DNA of 64,000 nt from positions 868,001 to 932,000 of the forward strand of contig NZ_VKKU01000001.1 in assembly GCF_007280415.1 (NCBI RefSeq). The letters run 5' to 3'. The translations under genes were made by a program, and so were the position numbers. The stretch comes from Sphingorhabdus contaminans (GTDB lineage Bacteria > Pseudomonadota > Alphaproteobacteria > Sphingomonadales > Sphingomonadaceae). Each line of letters begins with the position of its first letter. Positions within the stretch are counted from its first letter, which is position 1. A model generated the notes under the pieces. The model was not told the origin of the DNA and ran no database searches. It saw only the letters and a program-made list of their open reading frames with translations. Shown here piece by piece: positions 56,174-64,000 of this stretch.

Positions 56174-56778
56174 TGAACAAAGTGGGGTCAGCGGTCGTAA
56201 AAGGTTTAGCTGGCGTTCTTCAGTTCAAAGGCCGAAGTAGCCGTACTGATTTCTGGGTATATGCGATTTTCGTTTTTCTCCTGGCACTTGGACTCTGGGG
56301 TGTCGTCATGGCAGCAGAAATGTCGCGCACCTTTGTTGAAGTTCAGCAATATGCTGATGCACATCCCGATAAAGTCACGATTACATCCAGCCCAAGCGGT
56401 ATTTCCTATCACATTGACGGAAACGTGCAGGGAATAGGGCCCGATTTCAAATATTTGATGGCATGTATTGCGGGTATTGCACTAGTTTCAATAGCTCTGC
56501 TTGCCGCAGCAGCCGTTCGTCGATTGCATGATGCGAATAGAACTGGGTTGTGGATTCTGCTTCCTTTACCCTTTTTATTCGGAGGCTTTTGGCTGATGTC
56601 TTTGGTTTTTCATCAGGTTCAAACTACCGCTCGGCCGCAGATGGGTCTTTTCGCTCTGGGGTTTGTCAATAATCTGGTTTACTTAGCAACCGTGGGATTC
56701 GTCACTTTTCTTTTGCTGCGATCGGGCAGTTCAGGCGAAAATCGCTTTGGCGAACGTAATATTGCAGAAGCAACTTGA
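56173..56778 (+). CDS. DUF805 membrane protein
   Basis: A 201-residue inner-membrane protein of the DUF805 family, whose function is unknown. The markers are GRSSRTDFWVYAIF before the first helix, RRLHDANRTGLW in the middle and GENRFGE at the C-terminus, with four predicted helices. A polar insert of about 45 residues (residues 50-95) follows the first helix. It overlaps both neighbours: one base with proS and four bases (TTGA) with rnr, so all three are translationally linked. Confidence 0.88.
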   Translation: MNKVGSAVVKGLAGVLQFKGRSSRTDFWVYAIFVFLLALGLWGVVMAAEMSRTFVEVQQYADAHPDKVTITSSPSGISYHIDGNVQGIGPDFKYLMACIAGIALVSIALLAAAAVRRLHDANRTGLWILLPLPFLFGGFWLMSLVFHQVQTTARPQMGLFALGFVNNLVYLATVGFVTFLLLRSGSSGENRFGERNIAEAT

Positions 56779-59042
56779 CTAAGAAACACACATTGGGTCT
56801 TCCAACCCGCGACCAGATCATGGCCTTTATCCAATCGTCCAACGAGCCCGCCGGAAAGCGGGAGATTGCGCGTGAATTCGGGTTGCGGGGGAATGAGAAG
56901 ATAGCGCTCAAGGCGCTGCTTAAGGATATGACCGATGAGGGGCTGCTGGATATGGCCCCGGGGCGGGCATTTCATAAGATGGGCGGTGTTCCCAAGGTTA
57001 CGGTCCTCAAAATTGTCGACATTGATGGCAACCAACCTGTTGCCGTCCCCGAAAGATGGGAGGCCGAAGGCATCCCAATTCCCAAAATCTGTGTTGTAGA
57101 AGCCAAGGGCAAGCGGGGAGCACTCGGGATCGGAGACCGTATATTAGCCCGCACGGAAGAACGCGGCAACGGCTGGACGGCGCATGTTATGAAAAAACTC
57201 GCAAAGGGAAGCGAGCAGATTTTGGGCGTTGTCGAAGGCGGCGAAAATGGTCGTTTCTGGTTGAAATCCGTTGATAAAAAAGCCCGTTTCGACACGGCTA
57301 TTGGTGATGTTGGTGAAGCAAAAGCAGGGGATCTGGTCCTTGCGGAGCTGACGGGCAATGCACAACGTAAATCGGCGCGGGTCACACAGGTGCTGGGCGA
57401 TCCTTTCGCGCCGAAAAGCTTCAGCCTGATAGCGATCCACAAATATGGCATCCCTTTCGAAATGCCTGAAAATGCGGAAAAGGAGGCCACGCTGGTTAGC
57501 CGCTTGCCGGTTACGGCCGACCATCGCGAAGATTTGCGGCATTTGCCGATCATCGCCATAGATCCACGTGACGCCCGTGATTTTGATGATGCCATTTGGG
57601 CAGCCCCCAATGCCGAGACGGGTGGTTTTGATGCGATCGTCGCCATCGCCGATGTCAGCTATTATGTACGGCCCGGAAGTGCGCTCGACCGCGAAGCCAT
57701 CAAACGCGGCAACAGCGTTTACTTCCCCGACCTTGTCGTCCCGATGCTTCCCCACGCCTTGTCGTCTGATAAATGCTCACTACGCGCAGGGGAAGACCGC
57801 GCGGTGATTGCCTGTCATCTGGTCATCAGCAAGACCGGACAAGTGACGTCATGGCGTTTTACCCGCGCTGTAGCGCGGATTTCCGCCAATATTCCCTATC
57901 CGGATGCGCAGGCCGCCATTGACGGGAAGATGGAAAATCCCTTGCTGGAGACAGCGTTAAAGCCGCTCTGGGCTTGCTGGCGATTACTGGCGAGGGCGAG
58001 GAATAAGCGGGCACCTCTGGAACTCAACCTGCCGGAAAAGCGGATCACGCTTGATGAGCAGGGGCGCGTTACCGGCGTTGCCGAGAGGGAGCAGCTGGAG
58101 GCCCACCGGTTGGTTGAGGATTTCATGATTGCTGCCAATGTCGCCGCAGCGAAAGCTCTGGAAGCAAAGAAGTCACCGCTGATATACCGCGCACATGAGC
58201 CGCCAAGCCGCGAAAAGCTGGTGGCGCTCAAGGAATATTTGCAGACTTTCGACATTGATTTCGCGCTCGGACAGGTGATCAAGCCCGAGACGTTCAACGC
58301 GATCCTTGCCAAAGTTATCGATGAGGAAATCCGCCCGCAAATCATGGAAGCTGTGCTCCGCAGCCAGACCCAGGCCTATTATGGACCGACCAATGTAGGC
58401 CATTTTGGCCTTTCTCTGGGCAGTTACGCCCATTTTACGTCACCCATTCGCCGCTATGCCGATCTCGTCGTCCATCGCGCGCTGGTCAGTGCCTATGGCC
58501 TTGAAATGCCCAAGCCGAAGCTAAAAGATGTTGAGCCTCTGACCGGCCTCACTGAATCGGCGGTTGCAAAGCTTGCCGCAACGGCAGAGGCCATCAGCCG
58601 GACGGAACGACGCGCCATGGAGGCGGAGCGGGAGACGACCGACCGTTACATCGCGGCCTATCTTGCGGCGCATGTCGGTGAAATCGTGCAGGCCCGCATC
58701 ACAGGCGTCCAGAATTTCGGCTTTTTTGCAACGGTTGAAGGCGTTGGTGGCGATGGCTTGGTCCCGGTCTCAACTCTGGGCAAGGATTATTTCCACTATG
58801 ATGAGGCCAGCCAGACCCTGATCGGGGAAAAAACGCGGCAGGAATTCCGGCCCGGCATGCGGCTCGAATTGAGGTTGGCAGAGGCCAACCCCGTATCGGG
58901 GTCTTTGCGATTTGAGCTTCCCGATGGCGCGACCTACGCGCCGGACCGTCCGAAGCATAAGCAAAAGCACAAGGCCGGCAAATATGAGGTCGGTAAACGT
59001 GGCCGTCCGAAAAACATCCGGCATCAGGGTAAGCGCCGCTAA
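56775..59042 (+). CDS. rnr: Ribonuclease R
   Basis: A 755-residue 3'-5' exoribonuclease that degrades structured RNA. An N-terminal winged-helix region (residues 1-60), cold-shock domains, the RNB catalytic domain with IDPRDARDFDDAIW (metal-binding aspartates) and a C-terminal S1 domain (QARITGVQNFGFFATVEG) followed by a basic tail are all in order. The start is the TTG at 56775, which shares TTGA with the DUF805 stop and gives the N-terminus expected from relatives; ATG 56820 would cut 15 residues. It ends 11 bases from the convergent stress protein gene. Confidence 0.95.
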   Translation: MTKKHTLGLPTRDQIMAFIQSSNEPAGKREIAREFGLRGNEKIALKALLKDMTDEGLLDMAPGRAFHKMGGVPKVTVLKIVDIDGNQPVAVPERWEAEGIPIPKICVVEAKGKRGALGIGDRILARTEERGNGWTAHVMKKLAKGSEQILGVVEGGENGRFWLKSVDKKARFDTAIGDVGEAKAGDLVLAELTGNAQRKSARVTQVLGDPFAPKSFSLIAIHKYGIPFEMPENAEKEATLVSRLPVTADHREDLRHLPIIAIDPRDARDFDDAIWAAPNAETGGFDAIVAIADVSYYVRPGSALDREAIKRGNSVYFPDLVVPMLPHALSSDKCSLRAGEDRAVIACHLVISKTGQVTSWRFTRAVARISANIPYPDAQAAIDGKMENPLLETALKPLWACWRLLARARNKRAPLELNLPEKRITLDEQGRVTGVAEREQLEAHRLVEDFMIAANVAAAKALEAKKSPLIYRAHEPPSREKLVALKEYLQTFDIDFALGQVIKPETFNAILAKVIDEEIRPQIMEAVLRSQTQAYYGPTNVGHFGLSLGSYAHFTSPIRRYADLVVHRALVSAYGLEMPKPKLKDVEPLTGLTESAVAKLAATAEAISRTERRAMEAERETTDRYIAAYLAAHVGEIVQARITGVQNFGFFATVEGVGGDGLVPVSTLGKDYFHYDEASQTLIGEKTRQEFRPGMRLELRLAEANPVSGSLRFELPDGATYAPDRPKHKQKHKAGKYEVGKRGRPKNIRHQGKRR

Positions 59043-59053
59043 ATACTGTGCGA

Positions 59054-59509
59054 TCAGCTCAATTCGTCAAGTGCATCGTCGGTCAGTGAACCGGGAATGA
59101 CCATGACCGGGCAGGGCAATGTCCCCGCATTTATGCCGGTAAAGTGCGCGATGAGCGGTCCGGGCGCGCCCTGCGCCGCGGCGCCGAGGACCAGTGCTGC
59201 GATTTCGGGTTGCTCTGCCAACATGGCTTTGACAACTTCGATCGCATCGCCGGATTTGACCGTGATGGCAGGGCGCACCCCCATCTCCTCGAAGATCGAA
59301 CCAGCAGCGGCCGTCACCAGTTCTTCGGCCCGTACGCGCGCTTCCTCTTCCATGGTCGCCTGTACACCGCCCCAGGCTACGAAGTCCGCCTGTTCCACCA
59401 GCGCCAATATATGCACTGCCCCGCCGGTCTTCGCCGCACGGCGCGAGGCGAAACGTAAGGCCAGCCTGGCTTCTTCCGTCTCGTCGATAACTACCAGATA
59501 TGTCCGCAT
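59054..59509 (-). CDS. Universal stress protein family
   Basis: A 151-residue UspA-fold protein: N-terminal strand YLVVIDETEEARLALRFA, a central helix rich in Glu/Ala and a C-terminal VMVIPGS strand. The family's ATP motif (GxxGxxxxxxxxxG[ST]) is not clearly intact here (GAAAQGAPGPLIAHFTG), so nucleotide binding is doubtful. It is convergent with rnr and divergent from the pyruvate dehydrogenase E2 gene across about 150 bases. Function is likely stress-related but not specified by sequence. Confidence 0.85.
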   Translation of the reverse strand: MRTYLVVIDETEEARLALRFASRRAAKTGGAVHILALVEQADFVAWGGVQATMEEEARVRAEELVTAAAGSIFEEMGVRPAITVKSGDAIEVVKAMLAEQPEIAALVLGAAAQGAPGPLIAHFTGINAGTLPCPVMVIPGSLTDDALDELS

Positions 59510-59662
59510 CTGTACCCCCTGGCTGGCCCGTTACAGTCCAACCACTATGAATTCGTATAGCCTGCGCGATATTTGCAGCCTTGGCAACCTTATCGCGCTT
59601 GACGCTGGGGAATGCTTGGCTATTCGGTGAAGTGAAATCTTGACCCAGAAAAGGCCTTTAGG

Positions 59663-60943
59663 ATGCCCATCGAACTTAAAATGCCCGCTTTGTCGCCGAC
59701 CATGGAGGAGGGCACACTTGCAAAATGGCTGGTGAAGGAAGGGGATAGTGTTTCGTCCGGAGATTTGCTCGCCGAGATCGAGACGGACAAGGCCACGATG
59801 GAATTTGAAGCGGTGGATGAAGGGGTTATCACCAAGCTTCTGGTTGCCGAGGGCACCGATGGCGTAAAGGTAGGCACCGTGATTGCCGTGATTGCCGGCG
59901 AAGATGACGACAGCGCTTCTGCTTCCAAAGCCGCTCCTGCAGCGCCCAAGGCCGAAGCCGCCGCGCCACCGCCGCCGCCACCAGCAGCCGCGCCGGTTGC
60001 TTCGGCGCCTGCACCTACCCCTGCTACAGCATCGGCTGACGAACGCATCAAGGCCAGCCCGCTCGCCCGCCGTATTGCCGCCGAACGCGGTGTTGATTTG
60101 TCCCAGATTTCGGGCAGCGGCCCCAATGGCCGTATCGTCAAGCAGGATGTCGAAGCGGCGATAGGCGGCGCCTCTGCTGCGCCCCAAGCCGCTTCCGCGC
60201 CTCAGGCTGCTCCTGCACCCAAGCCCGCGCCAGTGGCCGCGATCGAGACCGATATTCCGCACGAGGTCGTCAAGCTCAGCAATATGCGCAAGACAATCGC
60301 GCGCCGCCTGACCGAGAGCAAGCAGCAAGTGCCGCATATCTACCTCACCGTGGATGTCCGGCTGGATGCCTTGCTCAAATTGCGTGCCGAACTGAACGCC
60401 AGCCTTGAAAGCCGGGGCGTGAAGCTGTCGGTGAACGACATGCTGGTCAAGGCACTGGCCCTGTCGCTGATCCAGGTGCCCAAGTGCAATGTCAGCTTCG
60501 CCGGTGACACCATGCTGCAATATAGCCGCGCCGACATCAGCGTCGCTGTGTCGGTGCCGACAGGTCTGATCACACCGATCGTAAAGGGCGCGGATAGCAA
60601 GACCCTGTCGGTCATCTCGACCGAGATCAGCGAACTGGCCGGTCGTGCGAAGGAAGGCAAGCTGCAGCCCCATGAATATCAGGGCGGCACCGCGTCTATC
60701 TCCAACATGGGCATGATGGGTATCAAGCAATTCGAAGCCGTCATCAACCCGCCACAGGGCATGATCCTGGCCATAGGTGCAGGTGAAAAACGCCCCTATA
60801 TCGTCGACGACGCCCTCGCGATTGCGACGGTCATGAGTGCAACCGGCTCCTTCGACCACCGCGCCATCGACGGAGCGGACGGCGCCGAATTGATGAAGGT
60901 GTTCAAAGAACTGGTAGAGAAGCCATTGGGGCTGGTGGCCTGA
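59663..60943 (+). CDS. pdhC: Pyruvate dehydrogenase E2, dihydrolipoamide acetyltransferase
   Basis: A 426-residue core subunit of the pyruvate dehydrogenase complex, transferring acetyl groups from lipoyl arms to CoA. One lipoyl domain (Lys43 in [11 protein letters not shown]), an Ala/Pro-rich linker, a peripheral subunit-binding domain ([15 protein letters not shown]) and a second Ala/Pro linker lead to the catalytic domain ending in [15 protein letters not shown], the acetyltransferase histidine motif. E1 subunit genes are not upstream, where a stress protein gene diverges. The linkers are naturally low-complexity. Branched-chain or oxoglutarate E2 is less likely from the lipoyl motif. Confidence 0.92.
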   Translation: MPIELKMPALSPTMEEGTLAKWLVKEGDSVSSGDLLAEIETDKATMEFEAVDEGVITKLLVAEGTDGVKVGTVIAVIAGEDDDSASASKAAPAAPKAEAAAPPPPPPAAAPVASAPAPTPATASADERIKASPLARRIAAERGVDLSQISGSGPNGRIVKQDVEAAIGGASAAPQAASAPQAAPAPKPAPVAAIETDIPHEVVKLSNMRKTIARRLTESKQQVPHIYLTVDVRLDALLKLRAELNASLESRGVKLSVNDMLVKALALSLIQVPKCNVSFAGDTMLQYSRADISVAVSVPTGLITPIVKGADSKTLSVISTEISELAGRAKEGKLQPHEYQGGTASISNMGMMGIKQFEAVINPPQGMILAIGAGEKRPYIVDDALAIATVMSATGSFDHRAIDGADGAELMKVFKELVEKPLGLVA

Positions 60944-60992
60944 CCGGACAGGAGGTCAACGGCGGAATTCGTTCGAAATCTGGAGTAAAATT

Positions 60993-62384
60993 GTGAGCAA
61001 TTACGACCTTATCGTTCTAGGTTCCGGTCCCGGTGGCTATGTGGCCGCGATCCGTGCGGCGCAGCTTGGTTTGAAGACGGCCATTGTCGAGCGGGAGAAT
61101 CTCGGGGGTATTTGCCTGAACTGGGGATGCATTCCCACCAAAGCGCTGCTGCGGTCGGCGGAAATCTATCATTATATGCAGCATGCCGGCGACTATGGCC
61201 TGACCGCGTCGAATATCAGTGCGGATATCGATGCTGTGGTGAAGCGTTCGCGCGGCGTTGCAAAGCAGCTTAATCAGGGCGTCACGCATCTGATGAAGAA
61301 GAACAAGATCACCGTCCATATGGGCGACGGCAAGCTGACGGCCCCCGGAAAGCTGAGCGTGACCAAAGACGGCAAGGTGGAAGAGCTCACCGCCAAGAAC
61401 ATCATCATCGCGACCGGCGCCCGCGCCCGCGATCTGCCCTTTGCGCCTGCCGATGGGAAGCGCATCTGGACCTATCGCCACGCTATGGTGCCACCGGAAA
61501 TGCCGAAAAAGCTGCTGGTTATCGGCTCCGGCGCTATCGGTATCGAATTTGCGAGCTTCTACAACGACATGGGCGCAGAGGTGACCGTTGTCGAAATGAT
61601 GGACCGTATCGTCCCGGTCGAAGATGCCGATGTCTCAACATTCCTTGAAAAGTCCCTGAAAAAGCAGGGAATGACGATTATGACAGGTGCCGGTGTCGAA
61701 AGCCTGAAGGCGACCGCAACCGGCGTGTCTGCCGCGATCAAGGGCAAGGATGGCACTGTTGTGAATGGCGAATATTCCCATTGTATCGTCGCCATCGGCA
61801 TTGTCCCCAATACCGAGAATATCGGATTGGAAGCGCTCGGTATTACCACAACAAAGGGCCATATCGATACCGACCCCATGTGCCGTACCAATGTGCCAGG
61901 CATCTGGGCCATCGGCGATGTGACCGCGCCGCCCTGGTTGGCGCATAAGGCCAGCCATGAAGGCGTTATCGCCGCCGAAGCCATTGCCGGAGGGCATCCG
62001 CACGCCATGGACCCGAAAAACATCCCGGGCTGCACCTATTGCCACCCGCAGGTTGCAAGCGTCGGCCTTACCGAGGCGAAGGCAAAGGAAGCCGGCTATG
62101 ATGTGAAGGTGGGTAATTTCCCCTTCATCGGGAATGGCAAGGCCATCGCGCTGGGTGAGGCAGAGGGCTTCATCAAGACTGTTTTCGATGCCAAGACCGG
62201 CGAATTGCTGGGTGCGCATATGGTTGGCGCCGAAGTGACCGAACTGATCCAGGGCTATACCATCGGGAAAACGGCCGAATTGGTCGAAGCCGATTTCATG
62301 CACACCGTCTTCCCCCATCCGACCTTGAGCGAGATGATGCACGAAAGCGTGCTCGGGGCTTATGGCAAGATGTTGCATATGTGA
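60993..62384 (+). CDS. lpdA: Dihydrolipoyl dehydrogenase
   Basis: A 463-residue FAD enzyme (E3) that reoxidizes the lipoyl groups of E2 and passes electrons to NAD. The FAD motif is LIVLGSGPGGYVAAIRA, the redox cysteines are in GGICLNWGCIPTKALL and the C-terminal HTVFPHPTLSEMMHE holds the catalytic histidine. The start is a GTG at 60993 after GGAG. It pairs with the E2 gene 49 bases upstream. The stop overlaps the next gene. Confidence 0.96.
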   Translation: MSNYDLIVLGSGPGGYVAAIRAAQLGLKTAIVERENLGGICLNWGCIPTKALLRSAEIYHYMQHAGDYGLTASNISADIDAVVKRSRGVAKQLNQGVTHLMKKNKITVHMGDGKLTAPGKLSVTKDGKVEELTAKNIIIATGARARDLPFAPADGKRIWTYRHAMVPPEMPKKLLVIGSGAIGIEFASFYNDMGAEVTVVEMMDRIVPVEDADVSTFLEKSLKKQGMTIMTGAGVESLKATATGVSAAIKGKDGTVVNGEYSHCIVAIGIVPNTENIGLEALGITTTKGHIDTDPMCRTNVPGIWAIGDVTAPPWLAHKASHEGVIAAEAIAGGHPHAMDPKNIPGCTYCHPQVASVGLTEAKAKEAGYDVKVGNFPFIGNGKAIALGEAEGFIKTVFDAKTGELLGAHMVGAEVTELIQGYTIGKTAELVEADFMHTVFPHPTLSEMMHESVLGAYGKMLHM

Positions 62385-63292
62385 TGGCCAAGGGCACGCA
62401 GGATTTCACACCCGATCCGCGTAACGAGCGGATTCTGATCAACGTCAATGGTGTGCTTACCCCGCGCGCGGAGGCGGTTGTCTCCGTATTCGACAGCGGT
62501 TTCATGCTGGGTGACGGCGTGTGGGAAGGAATTCGCGTCTACAAGGGGCGGATGGCCTTTCTAAAAGAGCATCTCGACCGGCTCTGGGAAGGGGCAAAGG
62601 CGATCGCGATGGATATCGGGATTAGCCGCGAAGAGCTGACCCAGCGTCTGGAGCAAACAATCGCGGCAAATGCCATGGACGCGTGCCACATTCGCCTGAT
62701 GGTCACCCGCGGCGTCCGCTCCACCCCCTATCAGGACCCGCGCGTCGTAGTCAGCCCGGCCACTATCGTCATCATTGCCGAGCATAAAGAACCGCATGCC
62801 GAAGTCATCGAAAAGGGCATCAGCCTGTTCACGGTGCATGTACGCCGAGGCGATCCCGCAGTGCAGGATCCGAAACTTAACTCGCATAGCAAATTGAACT
62901 GCATCACCGCCTGTATCCAGGCGACAGAGGCGGGTGCAAATGAAGGATTGATGCTCGATCCACATGGCTTTGTTGCCACCTGCAATTCGACCCATTTCTT
63001 CATCGTGCGGAAAGGTGAAGTCTGGACCTCCACCGGCGATTATTGCCTAGGCGGAATCACGCGCGGCAATGTCATTAAAATCTGCCGGGAGCAGGGGATT
63101 CCGGTATTCGAGAAGAATTTCTCCCTGACCGAAGTCTATAGTGCCGAAGAAGCCTTTGTCACCGGCACCTTTGCAGGGGTTTGCCCTGTACATACAATTG
63201 ACGGCCGCAGGATCAGCGAGAGCAGGGGCCCGATGGTCGAACGGCTGCAATCTCTCTATAAGGAACTGGTCGAGCGGGACATTGCCGGATGA
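62384..63292 (+). CDS. Class IV PLP aminotransferase (branched-chain or D-amino acid type)
   Basis: A 302-residue fold-IV aminotransferase with the N-terminal FDSGFMLGDGVWEGIRVY, the HIRLMVTRG strand and VATCNSTHFFIV and GGITRGNVIKIC motifs of the branched-chain/D-alanine transaminase group. The PLP lysine is one of the two in DPKLNSHSKLN (Lys164 or Lys170); the spacing to the next helix differs from standard enzymes, so I do not assign it. The start at 62384 overlaps the lpdA stop (TGATG); GTG 62381 is an alternative. A sulfotransferase gene overlaps its stop, a pairing seen as gene fusion in plants. Confidence 0.85.
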   Translation: MAKGTQDFTPDPRNERILINVNGVLTPRAEAVVSVFDSGFMLGDGVWEGIRVYKGRMAFLKEHLDRLWEGAKAIAMDIGISREELTQRLEQTIAANAMDACHIRLMVTRGVRSTPYQDPRVVVSPATIVIIAEHKEPHAEVIEKGISLFTVHVRRGDPAVQDPKLNSHSKLNCITACIQATEAGANEGLMLDPHGFVATCNSTHFFIVRKGEVWTSTGDYCLGGITRGNVIKICREQGIPVFEKNFSLTEVYSAEEAFVTGTFAGVCPVHTIDGRRISESRGPMVERLQSLYKELVERDIAG

Positions 63293-64000
63293 GTGTCCAT
63301 ATTGCGATGTGGTCTGGCCCGCGCAATATTTCCACCGCGATGATGCGCAGTTTTTCCTCGCGCAGTGACTGCCATGTCACCGATGAACCATTTTATGGTG
63401 CCTATCTGAAGACTACGGGCGAACCGCATGCAATGGCCGCCGAGATCATGTCGGACATGGATGTCGACTGGCAATCCGTTGCCGCCGCCATGCGCGGACC
63501 AATTCCGGATGGAAAGACGCTCTGGTATCAGAAACATATGTCGCACCATATGGAAGGGCCGGTCAGCGTGGATGATTTTCCGGACCATCAACATGTTTTC
63601 CTGGTACGTGATCCCGACCTGATGGTTGCCAGTTACCGGCAGAAGAACGACCTCAAACACGCCAACCAGTTGGGCTTTGAACGTCTGGTCGAATATCATG
63701 ACAGGGTTTCGGCAAAAATAGGGCGCCCGGCACCGGTCGTCGATAGCAACCGCCTGCTTGCCGACCCTGAACATGGGCTGCGTGCATTGTGCGAGGCAAT
63801 CGGCATCATCTGGGACCCTGCAATGCTGGGCTGGCCAAAGGGCCCGCATCCCAGCGACGGAATCTGGGCATCGCACTGGTATAACGCCGTGTGGAACAGC
63901 ACCGGCTTTGGACAGCCCACAGCGCCGTCGGAACTGACCCTGCACGAACAGCAAATCGCCGACCAGTGCCGCCCGCATTATGATGCACTGACGCGCTATT
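63289..64000 (+). CDS. Sulfotransferase-like P-loop protein, C-terminus cut by window
   Basis: At least 237 residues, running off the right edge. It begins at an ATG sharing ATGA with the upstream aminotransferase stop. VHIAMWSGPRNISTAMMRSF is the 5'-phosphosulfate P-loop-like motif and VFLVRDPDLMVASYR the 3'-phosphate-binding segment of PAPS-dependent sulfotransferases, which move sulfate to hydroxyls or amines. Catalytic histidine candidates lie in KHMSHHMEGP. The acceptor is unknown; the partner aminotransferase suggests an amino-acid-like substrate. PAPS binding itself is inferred from the motifs. Confidence 0.82.
   Translation, partial: MSVHIAMWSGPRNISTAMMRSFSSRSDCHVTDEPFYGAYLKTTGEPHAMAAEIMSDMDVDWQSVAAAMRGPIPDGKTLWYQKHMSHHMEGPVSVDDFPDHQHVFLVRDPDLMVASYRQKNDLKHANQLGFERLVEYHDRVSAKIGRPAPVVDSNRLLADPEHGLRALCEAIGIIWDPAMLGWPKGPHPSDGIWASHWYNAVWNSTGFGQPTAPSELTLHEQQIADQCRPHYDALTRY

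Noticed and set aside
59531-60859. Long open frame antisense to the E2 gene
   Set aside because: It overlaps a well-conserved gene; the glycine/arginine-rich runs are the mirror of Ala/Pro linkers and show no family features.
1-64000. CRISPR arrays, tRNA or rRNA genes, insertion sequences or prophage
   Set aside because: No regularly spaced repeats, cloverleaf-like intergenic segments, transposase or phage genes were seen; nearly all sequence is accounted for by core genes.

Overview
The window reads as chromosomal core DNA of an alphaproteobacterium, most likely a sphingomonad (order Sphingomonadales). The clues are a C4-pathway 5-aminolevulinate synthase, ETF-ubiquinone oxidoreductase, a PhaR repressor, very large TonB-dependent receptors, the carboxynorspermidine polyamine route, an ScfR-type acyl-CoA regulator and moderately high GC. 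I infer this from gene content and protein style; no rRNA or tRNA gene is visible. I count 54 protein genes, the first and last cut by the window edges. No prophage, insertion sequence, CRISPR array or integrase is seen.

Layout. 1-1038: the end of an acyl-CoA synthetase and a DUF1330 protein. 1035-5195 (minus): radical SAM protein, moaB, a soluble lytic transglycosylase and a cysteine-poor uracil-DNA glycosylase relative. 5311-13529 (plus): a tightly packed run with ETF-QO, a TPR protein, ispE, N-formylglutamate amidohydrolase, ilvD, a small lipoprotein and an RlmD-like rRNA methyltransferase. 13531-18175 (minus): two MAPEG proteins and a spermidine module (ornithine decarboxylase, carboxynorspermidine decarboxylase and synthase). 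18229-28257: threonine dehydratase, hemA, murI, plsY, dprA, topA and the lepB-rnc-era operon. 28345-32861: pgi, gor, a glutathione S-transferase and trhO.

32889-43228 is the most coherent module. An ScfR/PccR-like regulator diverges from pccB, methylmalonyl-CoA epimerase, a crotonase, methylmalonyl-CoA mutase, bioB, a tiny membrane protein, pccA and a MAPEG protein. Together these turn propionyl-CoA into succinyl-CoA and include the biotin synthase that supports the carboxylase. Two perfect TTTGCAAA palindromes lie in the regulator-pccB gap. As given, pccA has a one-base insertion in an A6 run near codon 19.

43239-46780: a cyclase-family hydrolase divergent from an MHS-type transporter, then alr. 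46847-53613: two tandem, near-identical TonB-dependent receptors with duplicated terminators and palindromic upstream sites. 54060-59509: phaR, proS, a DUF805 protein, rnr and a universal stress protein. 59663-64000: pyruvate dehydrogenase E2, lipoamide dehydrogenase, a class IV aminotransferase and an overlapping sulfotransferase.

The genome is compact. Many genes overlap by 1-4 bases (TAATG, ATGA, GTGA, TTGA), about ten use GTG or TTG starts, and seven convergent pairs end within 16 bp of each other. The most interesting signals are cis-regulatory: a hairpin burying the ribosome site of a MAPEG gene, a possible structural switch before ornithine decarboxylase, the ScfR sites and a 28-bp palindrome before one TonB receptor.
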